This document shows positions 22,819-31,883 of a stretch of 64,000 bases of DNA, piece by piece. The notes under the pieces are model-generated. The model searched no databases. It was not told the origin of the DNA and saw only the letters and a program-made list of their open reading frames with translations. This stretch comes from Agapanthus africanus. Taxonomy: Eukaryota > Streptophyta > Magnoliopsida > Asparagales > Amaryllidaceae. Every line of letters begins with the position of its first letter. The stretch's first letter is position 1. A program made the position numbers and the translations under genes. The stretch covers positions 165,449,911 through 165,513,910 of the forward strand of contig JASDDO010000014.1 of NCBI GenBank assembly GCA_030015575.1, read 5' to 3'.

Positions 22819-24960
22819 CTAAGAGGATGGGGGTTTTAGTAAAACGGTGACCCGCTCATTCTCCTGTCGGAGCTCATTCTCGCGTTCCACTATTGCAGCC
22901 AGCAGCGCTTCAATTTGAACTCGTTGTTGCAAGCACGAAGTAAACTTCTCAGAAATCTCCTGTTTAGTAACTTCATATCCCCGCATTCCTCGCTCTGTAA
23001 AATCAAGGTCCTGCTTCAGCACCATTCCTTTGAAAATGCACCATTGAAGGTTTTCAAAGATGACCTGGAACCGCGCAACATTAGCTTCTACCTGAGCACG
23101 CAATTGTCTTGACTCTTTAAAAGCCGTTTCATACTCCTTCTGCTTCAGGACCAGCTTTTGCTTGTAGTATTGAATGAGCGCAGCACATTTTTCGATTTGC
23201 GCGGTCAATTGAGCCTTTGAGGATAAGGCCTCAGGCGTGAGATGCTTGCGCTTTATCTCATGGAGGCAAGCCTCGATTTGCTTACAATAATCAACCCAGA
23301 TGCTGACGAAGTCTTCGTTATGGAAAGTCACAAGAGTCGCCAGCATAGGGTTGACTTCGTCAGCAAAGTCCCTAGCAGAAGTGAGAGCCTCGACATTAAG
23401 GTCTTCAATAAATTCGCTCAGCATACGCCTTCTATTTTTCGCACTTCTGGAAAATTGACGTTTAGTGAAGGGTCCTGCGGGCATAGCTATACGGGATTCA
23501 ACGGGAATTGAAACCAGCGGATATGCTATAGATAAAGATGGGTCAGATCACTGTTTAAATAAAAAAAATAATAAGATCTAACCTACCAATAGTTAGAAGC
23601 GGCAAATCTTGGAGCATAGAGGGCTCAGCCATTTCCTCGTTTTCACCTTCGAACCGTAAGACTGTAGTTGGTACAGGAAAATTCTTATTAGGGAAGGATT
23701 ACTTATAGAAAGTTGAGATCAGAAATCTAACCAACGCCAGAAGGAGGGACATGTCCCAATTAGAGGGCAAAGTGCAAAGTTAACACTTCGCACAGATGGT
23801 TGAAAAGCACTCCTGTAAGATTGCAATAATATACGTCAAGCAATTAATATAAGGAGTAATATCAATGCTGAAGGAAGAAAAAAGAAAATTGAAGGAAAAA
23901 TTACCTTCCGACGCTAAGCATGAGAAGGCTCGGGAAATTGCAAAGGAGATAGGTAGATCGATAACGGTCATGGTGCTAGCTGACGGGGGTTCTTCAATCA
24001 GTAGATTGTCAGGGTTAGCCGTGCCTATACCAGAAATAAAGAAAACGTTAGCAAATATGTACAACAGAAATAAGAATTTGAAAGTAATAGCATGGAAGGT
24101 ACCTGCGGATTTCATGAGAACCGACGATGGGGGAACCATGATTGTATCTGGAGCATCACTAGTCGTGACAGCTTCTTCGACTTCCACGACCACAGAGGAA
24201 ATGGATTCAAAATTTGCGCCCTCATCTCCCAAATTTATAAGGGCTGTCACCATGCTAGCATTACCTGTGGATACAGGAGATCCACCGGGAGGAGTGGCAG
24301 TTGGAGCAATATTAGACTCAAGATGAAGGCCCTCCGTCCCAGAATCTCCGGATGCCGCAACCTCATCTGCAGCCCCAGTGTTTGAACTTGTCCCTGCTAT
24401 ATCATTAAAAAGAGGAATGTTAAAATTCGGATAAGTTGCTACTTAAGGAAACCTGGAAAATAGGTGAAATCCTACCAAGTTTTATCGAAACATTAGGCCC
24501 TGCTTTCCCTAGAACCAAACGTTTCGCCTCCTCGCGAACCGCACGTACGATGTGCCTATAGGCGATCGACATGGCAGGGGGATGCCCTCCGTAAAAGCGC
24601 TAGGGTTTCGCATTTCACTTGAGCCAGCATTAGTGGCTAGGCTGACCCGATACTCCCTTTCTACATGCCTCCGATGTTTCTCCTCGGCTTTGGCTTTATG
24701 AAGCGATCTCTCCAGAACAACCGACAGAGGAAGATCCTCATTTGAATCAGACCAGGAACTGCTACAACATCCGTCATCAACTGCTTTAACGACGCTTCCC
24801 GTAGTAACGCATAGGTGGCCCGAGCAAAAGTCGGCAGCTCTGTAGATTCTGTAGGGATCGTAGAATGAGGAATATCCTCTATGCTAACACCCAAAAATGG
24901 CACCTCGCTCGAAATAACGCTAGTTACAGAGGTTCCTACAATGAAAAGAAAGGAGTCAAG
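22819..24960 (-). pseudogene. aORF copy 1, 3' exons (3-8): antisense gene of E2
   Basis: This is the downstream half of a multi-exon gene opposite to E2 gag-pol; T1 separates it from the upstream half. The exons, all GT-AG by eye, lie near 24480-24935, 24106-24400, 23907-24024, 23716-23821, 23596-23661 and 22819-23526. The last exon begins close to MPAGPFTKRQFSRSAKN and is open for 221 codons. It is rich in Glu, Gln, Leu and Lys in heptad style (for example KCAALIQYYKQKLVLKQK), so likely a coiled coil. Every exon has a counterpart in copy 2, for example LLKQLMTDV versus LLKQPMTDA in sense, and PSSGVG versus SSSGVG. Several frameshifts and stops occur. Its role is unknown; Tat-type elements are known to carry extra ORFs in antisense near the 3' end. 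Confidence 0.7.
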
Positions 24961-25437
24961 GTGTAGGCAAAATGAGCTAAATGTTCTAAAACGCATAAAA
25001 TAAATCATTGTAGGGTGTTTTTCGTCACCCCATTGAGATGGGAATACGCGCACGCGTCTCAGGCGTACTACAGATTCCCCCTGTCTAGGGTAGGCCGGGG
25101 TTTAATGATTGTGGGGATCCGAATCTCCGGCAGCCGCGGACTAAGCTGCCGTTAATTACCCCTCGCCTTTGGAGCGAGGGAACCTCCGATTGACGGGTTA
25201 AACTGGTCATGCGAACTCAATGTGCAGTGTACGTGTGTTGTGTTTCAAAAAGGGGGGTTTGGATATATCGGGAGCCACGCAGAGTTTTTACGAGGGTCCC
25301 GCTACCCGGATAGCGGGCTGGGGGTCAAGGGGGCTAGCAGCCCCCTTACGGGGTGCGGGGCAGCGTCCCGTTAGAAATTTTTTTCTAACAAGGACAGTGT
25401 CACGGAGTATGTGTGTGTATAAATATGTATACATATG

Positions 25438-25484
25438 TGTATATATATATGTGTGTATATATGTATATATATATATAAGAAAGA
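25438..25484 (-). promoter_or_regulatory. TATA-like AT tract of T1 3' LTR
   Basis: On the minus strand CTTATATATATATATACATA follows the G-box array by about 75 bases, the usual order of upstream elements then TATA. The same tract is at about 32215-32263 in the 5' LTR, where it would drive the element. Confidence 0.5.
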
Positions 25485-25554
25485 GGGGGAAAAGGCATCC
25501 AAAAGGATGCGTGGGGGCAGCACTTTGGGCGCTGTGCGTCTAGGTGCTGTGCGC

Positions 25555-26035
25555 TCAGGCGCTAGAGTGCCACGTGTCGGCACATGGGCGTTCTGCGCTT
25601 GAGCGCAAGTGCGCCACGTGTCGGCACCGGGGCGACTTGCGCCTGAGCGCAAGCGCGCCACGTGTCGGCACGGGGGCGACTTGCGCTCGAGCGCTTGCGC
25701 TCGAGCGCAAGCGCGCCACGTGTCGGCACAGGGGCGACTTGCGCTCGAGCGCTTGCACTTGAGCGCAAGCGCGCCACGTGTCGGCACGTGGGTGACTTGC
25801 GCTCGAGCGCTTGCGCTGGAGCGCAAGCGTGCCACGTGTCGGCACCGGGGCGACTTACGCTCGAGCGCTTACGCTGGAGCGCAAGCGCTCCACGTGTCGG
25901 CACCGGGGCGACTTGCGCTCGAGTGCAAGCGCGCCATGTGTCGGCACCGGGGCGACTTGCACTCGAGCACTTGCGCTTGAGCGCAAGCGCGCTACGTGTC
26001 GGCACGCGGGCGCTCTGCGCTTGAGCGCCGACGAG
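25555..26035 (-). promoter_or_regulatory. Tandem array of fused DRE core + ABRE/G-box (9 units), T1 3' LTR
   Basis: Each unit carries, in the sense direction, GTGCCGACACGTGGC or a close variant. GCCGAC is the DRE/CRT core and ACACGTGGC is the ABRE/G-box, and they overlap by one base or two. Perfect CACGTG cores lie at 25571, 25615, 25659, 25717, 25775, 25833 and 25891; units at 25935 (CATGTG) and 25993 (TACGTG) are variants. Units are 44-59 bp. The rest of each unit is a palindromic GCGCTCGAGCGC / GCGCTTGAGCGC stretch. Plant bZIP and bHLH factors bind such G-boxes; DREB/CBF factors bind DRE. Activity here is inferred. Confidence 0.7.
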
Positions 26036-26755
26036 AAAAGGAGGCTTTTAGCCTAAGAAACAGAAGCTATGCTTCAAAAAGGAAATGTTTGTTGTTTTAT
26101 ATATATGGAGTTAAACTCCTAGGATGTTTTGAAGCTGATGAAGGGGGTTCTTCTTCTTCCTCCTATTGTTTGGCCGGATCTTGAAGATCAAGAAATAGGA
26201 GATTTTAAAAATCACTCCTTTTTAAGATCTGATGGAAGATCTGAGTTCCCCTTTGTGGGTTTTGTGGTGGAAAACTACTTGGTTTTTGAAAAGAAAGAGT
26301 AAAACTCTTGATTTAATTCAAAGAAATGAGAAGGTTTAGAACCTTGGAGAAGGAGCAGGAGGCACAAAGAACCCTATTTTTGGGGGAATGAAAAGTGTTA
26401 CTTTATTCATCATCATTTTGCCTTTTATAGGCTTACATATTTGCATATAGCCCCTTGGGCTTTACAAAATGGCATTTTGCCTATCCCATGGCTCATGTGC
26501 CATTACATTTTTGCACATAAGCCATGGGCTTACAAAATATTGGCTTTATGCCCATTTTACATACATTCATGTATAAAAAATTACATAAAAAATATTTATT
26601 ACATGATTTTTTTTGTTGGCATGGCGGAAGGCCAGACGCTTCGTGTTCGGGCTCGACCTGGGCATTGGCCCACTTGCTTGGGCTTGGGCCCACCTGGCTT
26701 GGGGTTGACCTTGACTTTGACTTGGTCAACAGGGGTGTAAATTTTTACCCCAACA

Positions 26756-26768
26756 AAGTGCCCCCCAT
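26756..26768 (-). other. T1 polypurine tract
   Basis: The minus strand reads ATGGGGGGCACTT directly before the LTR start TGTTGGGG. This is the expected plus-strand primer. Confidence 0.75.
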
Positions 26769-26839
26769 CAATAAATGCACACCACACATTTGAGTTGTGT
26801 GCATGAAATTGATGGATCTTGAAGTTGGACTTCGAGGTA

Positions 26840-27172
26840 GAACATCTTTCCAGGGGCGGAGCATCATCCCGGGGAGCATGATTCCCAGGGATCGAAGTAT
26901 CATTCTGATTCATGGAGCATAATTCCAGAGATCAGAGCATGATTCCGATGATCGGAGCATGATTCCAGGGTTCGGAGCATCTTTCCGAAGAGCGGAGCAT
27001 AATTCCATAGATCGGAGCATGATTCCAGGATTCGAAGCATCATTCCGAAGGGCGGAGCATAATTCCAGAGTTCAGAGCATCATTCCGATGGGCGGAGCAT
27101 AATTCCAGAGATCGGAGCATCATTCCGATGATCGGAGCATAATTCCAGGGTTCGGAGCATCACTCCGAAGAG
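26840..27172 (-). repeat. 20-bp tandem repeat in T1 3' UTR, about 16 copies
   Basis: On the plus strand the unit is GGAGCATNATTCCNGNGNTC, with few length changes. It lies close to the 3' LTR, where Tat-type elements often carry fast-changing tandem repeats. Confidence 0.85.
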
Positions 27173-27174
27173 CG

Positions 27175-27660
27175 GTAGACATTCTGACCGAAGCTTGATT
27201 TCGATGCAGAGGTAGATTCCTAGGCGACGCATAATTCCGACATGGGGTATATTCTGAGAAGGAGCATAATTCCGGCGCAGAGCTTGTTGGCTGACTTGAT
27301 TCCGAGACGAAGCATAATTTCGACAGGGAAGGCAGATACACCGAGGCGAAGCATCATTTCGACACGGGGTGTATTCTGAGACGAAGCATAATTCCGGCGC
27401 AAAGCTTGTTGGTTGACTTGATTCCGAGGCGAAGCATAATTTCGACAGGGAAGGAAGGTACACCGAGGCGAAGCATGATTTCGACGCGGGGTACACTCTG
27501 AGACGAAGTATGGTTCCGACGCAGAGCTGGTTGGTTGATTTGATTCCGAGGCGGAGTATAATTCCGACAGGGAAGGTAGATATCCCGAGGCGAAGCATGA
27601 TTTTGACACGGGGTAAATTCTGGGACGGAGCATGATTCCGGCGCAGAGCTTGTTGGTTTG
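27175..27660 (-). repeat. 122-bp higher-order repeat in T1 3' UTR, about 3.5 copies
   Basis: GCTTGTTGG-type landmarks recur at about 27283, 27405, 27527 and 27649. Within each unit, four related GAAGCATNATTNCGAC subunits resemble the neighbouring 20-bp repeat, so the array may have grown from it. Confidence 0.8.
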
Positions 27661-27674
27661 ATTTGATTTGGGTT

Positions 27675-27915
27675 GACATCAGCATCGCTACACTGGAATA
27701 TGGTACCAGGAGCGAATCATCATCTGTCTTGAGAGGATTTGGGAATGGTTTTTTTTGTTTGGCATCTGCATTGCTGCACTGGAATAATGCCAGGAGCAAC
27801 TCATCATTTGCCCCGAGAGGATTTTGGGATTTTTTGCTTGGCATCAGTATCGCTACACTGGAATATGGTACCAGGAGCGAATCATCATTTGTCATGAGAG
27901 GATTTGGGAATTGGT
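27675..27915 (-). repeat. 82-bp tandem repeat, first cluster (3 copies)
   Basis: Units carry CATCGCTACACTGGAATATG and then GGTACCAGGAGCGAATCATC. The same repeat returns at 28396-28720 and once at 29107-29163, and a single related unit is present in E3 near 56088-56135. Confidence 0.85.
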
Positions 27916-27917
27916 GG

Positions 27918-28135
27918 CTTAGGAGACAGGTTTAGATCCCTATCACCTAAGGCTTTTCAATTTTATGGGCCGTGAAGGTCCCATAAAAGCATTTTCTCCC
28001 TACTGGTCCTAAGGATCCCGCAGGTGTATTTTCTCCTTAGGAGTCGTGGGGACTCCTAAGTGTGTTTCTCCTTTATGAGTCGTAGGGATCTCACGCGGGA
28101 ATTTTCTCCTCACAAAGTCGAGAGGACTTTGCGAG
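27918..28135 (-). repeat. Hairpin array, cluster A (T1 3' UTR)
   Basis: The leader pairs CTTAGG (27918) with CCTAAG (27946). Next TTTTATGGG (27961) pairs with CCCATAAAA (27980) across a 10-base loop. CTTAGGAGTC (28036) pairs with GACTCCTAAG (28051). CTCACAAAGTC (28109) pairs with GACTTTGCGAG (28125) with one mismatch. Other members are weaker. Spacers resemble TGTATTTTCTCC. Confidence 0.8.
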
Positions 28136-28395
28136 TGCATTTCATTTCTTCTTTCTTTTTTTTTTACGAGTTTGCGCCCTTTCGGGTTTTCACAAACTCG
28201 CCGGCAGTCCTGCTGTTTTTACTCACGGAGCCCTTTCGGATTTTCATCCGTGCCCGTTTTGCTTGTGGACATACCGTTCTTCTTTTTTTTCTCTTTTTTT
28301 TTGGAGAGATCGGGATTGTTTTACGCCCGTGGATTGTATACGGTTTTGCAGGATGCATGATCCAGACAGTAGGGCCGTAAAAATTTCGGGACTTT

Positions 28396-28720
28396 GTTGG
28401 CGTCTGCATCGCTGCACTGGAATATGGTACCAGGAGCGACTCATCATTCGCCACTTGGGGTATGGGATTTAGAATTTGGTTGGCGTCTGCATCGCTACAC
28501 TGGAATATGGCACCAGGAGCGACTCATCATTCGCCGTTGGGGTATGGGATTTAGAATTTGGTTGGCGTCTGCATCGCTGCACTGGAATATGGTACCAGGA
28601 GCAACTCATCATTCGCCACTTGGGATTTAAGTTTGGAATTTGGTTGGCGTCTGCATCGCTGCACCGAAATATGGTACCAAGAGCGACTCATCATTCGCCA
28701 CTTGGGGATTGGGGGGCGAT
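28396..28720 (-). repeat. 82-bp tandem repeat, second cluster (4 copies)
   Basis: CGTCTGCATCGCT recurs at 28401, 28484, 28566 and 28648. The copies are closely alike, so this array expanded recently. Upstream (28140-28395) are homopolymer T runs and a GCCCTTTCGGGTTTTCA motif shared with E3 at about 56740-56820. Confidence 0.88.
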
Positions 28721-28722
28721 GG

Positions 28723-28904
28723 CTTAGGAGACAGGTTTAGATCCTTATCACCTAAGGCTTTTCAATTTTATGGGCCGTGAGGGTCCCATAAAAGCATTTT
28801 CTCCCTGCGAGTCGTAAGGATCTCGCAGGTGTATTTTCTCCTTAGGAGTCGTGGGGACTCCTAAGTGTGTTTTTCCTTCGTGAGTCGTAAGGATCTCACG
28901 AAGG
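28723..28904 (-). repeat. Hairpin array, cluster B (T1 3' UTR)
   Basis: Leader CTTAGG (28723) pairs with CCTAAG (28751). TTTTATGGG (28766) pairs with CCCATAAAA (28785). CCTGCGAG (28804) pairs with CTCGCAGG (28822) around TCGTAAGGAT. CTTAGGAGTC (28841) pairs with GACTCCTAAG (28856). CCTTCGTGAG (28875) pairs with CTCACGAAGG (28895) around TCGTAAGGAT. All five stems are perfect. Confidence 0.88.
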
Positions 28905-29204
28905 TTTATTCTCCTCATGCATCGTGAGGACACATCAGTGGGTCTTCTCAATGGAGCATAATTCCAAAGGCGGAGACCGGCCGCGTAACTGGTGATTACG
29001 GTGGGGCATGGGTATGATGAGAATTATTTGAGCCCGTGGATTGTATACGGTAGTCAATTCGGGGACTGGCCGTAGGGCTGGGAGAATTTTGGGAAATTGG
29101 ATTTTGGTTGGCGTCTGCATCGCTGCACTGGAATATGGTACCAGGAGCGACTCATCATTCGCCGTTTTTTTTCGTTTTGTTTTTGTTTTTGTTTTACCGC
29201 GATT

Positions 29205-29515
29205 GCTCTATCATTTCAGCTTTTCTTATCGCGAAGGTCGCGATTGCCCCATCATTTCGGCTTTTATTCGCGGTTGCCCCATCATTTCGGCTTTATTTTC
29301 ATTTTTATTTTTACTCGCTGATTTTTATCGCGAGTTGCCCCATCATTTTGGCTTTTCTTTATTTTTCTTTTATTTACACATTTTTTTTTATATACACACA
29401 TTTTTTTTTACATTCCCAGTTTAACGACTTAGAGGTCGACTGTTCCCAGTTTAATGACGTGGTGGTCGATTGTTCCCAGTTTAATGACGTGGTGGTCGAT
29501 TGTTTTCAGAGAAAG
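29205..29515 (-). repeat. Short tandem motifs between gag and the repeat zone of T1
   Basis: CCCATCATTTCGGCTTTT-like units recur four times (29205-29360). Then a 31-bp unit beginning CCCAGTTTAATGACGTGGTG is repeated three times (29415-29510). E3 has matching motifs at 55840-56040 and 56940-57060 in the same order relative to pol. Confidence 0.8.
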
Positions 29516-29636
29516 GCAGATGTCTGAGAGAATCAGTTTCACGAAGAACTTCGGTCTCCGTTTGTATGAAATTGGCGGTCGCAGCTGGACTGTTTGTTAA
29601 CACGCCTTTGGATAGTACTATCTCTCCTGCCTTGTA

Positions 29637-31740
29637 TTACTTTTCGACCCAATCTTTGAAGACGAAGCAGTCCTCAATGGCATGACCTATCACTCTGTGA
29701 TAGGGGCAGAATTTGGGGTCGTCGGTCCTATTCACTTCCTGCGGTCTTTTTGACTCTGGCAGTTGTAGACCGTTCTTCAGGGCGTCTTTGAATATTTTGC
29801 GGATTTTGTCCCTTCTGAAGGAATAGACCTTATCCAACTTCTCTTTCAGTGGAGATTCTCCTCCCTCTCCGAACATTGGCTTCCGAGGCTGGTTGGCGTT
29901 AGGCCCGCTCATCCCTTGCTTATTTCGGTTAGCCGAAGTGCTGAAAGATTCAGAATCATCGGAGTTTCCGCCTTTGCGATTATCGTCCTTTCGGTTTCTC
30001 CAGGACCTATTGTTATTTTGGGAATCTGAGGAGGACTCCTGTTTTGAGCGCTCCAGCATCTGAACTTTCCTGGTCATCTCTTGGAATGTTTTGAGACCCG
30101 CGGTACATAGAAACAGGGCCATCCAATAGAAACGGGGCCATCCAATTGTTGAGATTTTCGACGAGGAGACTGACAGATTGGTCCTGCTCTATCGGCGGTT
30201 CGCATTTGACGGAGAGATTGCGCCATCGGGTTATAAAATCCGTGCTGCTTTCGTTGTTCTTGGGCTCGGTCCTTACGAGCTCGGTAATGGTGATCTTATC
30301 ACTGACGCTCATGAATCTTTGTCGAAACAAAGATTACATTTGGACGAAAGTAATAACAGAGCCATCCGGTATGCTTGCGTACCAGTCGAAAGCAACATCG
30401 GTCAAGCTATTAACGAACTGGCGGAGGAGAAGCGCATCATTGCCCCTAGTATTCCTGCATGAGGCTTTGAAGTGGGCGATGTGTTGATTCGCATTTCCCG
30501 TCCCATCGAATCTTCCGAATTTAGGGATGACATGGCCACAAGGAAACTCTACCAGATCATACTGAGCAGGATATGGTCTCCCACTACTGCTGATATCTTT
30601 TTGCGCTTCGGCTTTGGCTACCAAGGTTTTGACTTTGTTGGCAACCAAGTCCATGATTTGATCTTGAGTTAGCGGGCTGCTGTCATCGGTAGCCAAGACA
30701 TCTCCCGAGATAGGATGCGACTGGTTTTCATGTAGTTCGCCCACTTTTGGATTTGAGGGAATAGGCGTCGGCTGCTTTGGGAGACCATTTCCCGGTTCAC
30801 GAGCAGAGCCCTCCGCTTGATTGGGCGGCTGAGAGGCAAGTCGGGCCGTGAGCTGCATCACGACATTCGTCAAGTCATCTATTTTGGAGTAGAGTTTGTC
30901 CATCTCCTTGTCTTTGTTTCTGAGCTGCTTTCGGAGCTCTTGAAGCAGCTCTTGTTCCGCGGTTCTGGGGCGGAAAGTCGGCTCTTCTTCGCTTTCCGAG
31001 CCCGACTCCTCATGGACCGAAGGGTCTTTCCGCCTATCATCCTCATCAAGAGGGTTTTCATCACCCAGCAGAGGCGGCTGTTCTTGGGGAGCGGCCACCA
31101 CATTCAAGCCAGATTGGGTTTGAGATATGGTAGCCCCGTCCTTGCTCTTGCTGCGCGTGCCCACCGTGTAGACAGTGTGGACCACATACCCAGCCATTTC
31201 CTCATCTTCGGCGCGGTAACCCTGTTCTTCGAACCTCATGAGGTTCAGCCTGGCAGGAGCCCTAGCCCTTTTGTTGGCTCTATATCTGAGCCTTTTCTCC
31301 CTCAGCTTCTCGATTTTGAAGGCTTGGCGGGCATCCGCTACCCGGGAAGCCATTGTGAGTTGATCAGCGGGGAGCTTAGAGAAGACACCCGATCGAGCAT
31401 TTGTCAGGGGCGCCGCTGGAGCTTGCTCGGGACGCGTTGTAGCTTTGTTGGTGTTGATGGACTTGCCCCCAGCTGGGGCCAAGGAAAGTCGTTCAGATTC
31501 CGACTTGCGTTTGGGTTGGGGCGCCTTCGAGATCACCACATTTGGTCTCCTGCCTTTCGAGACCGGTTTGTCTGCCACCGGGGCTTGAGGAGCTGGGATG
31601 GCGCCAACAGGCATGAACATAATAGAGCCGAATGGTAGCAGCGGCTCTTCCCATTGTCGCCCGAGACTGGCCGGGAAGACCGTCCTGGAGTCTATCTTCA
31701 TTGTGTAGGAGACGGGGGCTGAGTTCATCATCGAAGACAT
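29637..31740 (-). pseudogene. T1 gag, broken by a stop and a 19-bp tandem duplication
   Basis: The ORF opens at 31740 (MSSMMNSAPVSYTM) and runs 468 codons. It has a basic, proline-rich N-terminal region and an acidic Glu-rich linker. A leucine-rich coiled segment (about residues 270-300) leads into the capsid-like domain, with FPCGHVIPKFGRFDGTG and LLLRQFVNSLTDVAFDWY. A TAA at 30334-30336 interrupts it; the same frame continues with LFRQRFMSVSDKITITEL and WRNLSVKCEPPIEQ. A 19-bp tandem duplication (30107-30144) then shifts the frame. The last part has a Ser/Asn/Arg-rich linker and the CHHC motif CPYHRVIGHAIEDC (near 29690). The layout equals E2 and E3 gag. The 3' end near 29637 is the last clear coding sequence of T1. 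Confidence 0.85.
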
Positions 31741-31860
31741 TGTCGGAAGGTGATTGCTTGAAAATCTGCATGAAAAAGCATTATTTTTAGTATAAATACA
31801 GGTATGTAAATTGATTGAGTTCGCATGAACGCTTAACCCGAAATATGGGAGGAGAGATAG

Positions 31861-31878
31861 GTCCCACCGGGCGTGCCA
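31861..31878 (-). other. T1 primer-binding site
   Basis: On the minus strand TGGCACGCCCGGTGGGAC starts 5 bases (GATTC) after the 5' LTR end. It is identical to the E2 site. Confidence 0.85.
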
Positions 31879-31883
31879 GAATC

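Larger units (their letters stand above)
25009..26755 (-). repeat. T1 3' LTR (1747 bp)
   Basis: This is nearly identical to 31884-33494, with one extra unit in the G-box array and a segment of about 90 bp (about 25345-25438) that the other LTR lacks. That segment includes CCCCCTTACGGGGTGCGGGG. ORFs across the array on both strands (Arg/Ala/Cys/His-rich) are by-products of the repeat. Confidence 0.92.

Noticed and set aside
25555..26035. Regularly spaced repeats resembling a CRISPR array
   Set aside because: Eukaryotic LTR context, units 44-59 bp with palindromic spacers that are themselves repeated, and no cas genes.
25371..26056. Many overlapping Arg/Ala/Cys/His-rich ORFs across the G-box array, and again at 32208-32795
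   Set aside because: They arise from translating a GC-rich palindromic tandem repeat; both strands and all frames are open, with no domain.
27080..27895. 271-residue minus-strand ORF
   Set aside because: It is a translation of the 20-bp and 122-bp tandem repeats and has no coding features.
30817..31638. 273-residue plus-strand ORF
   Set aside because: It is the reverse-strand shadow of the T1 gag ORF.
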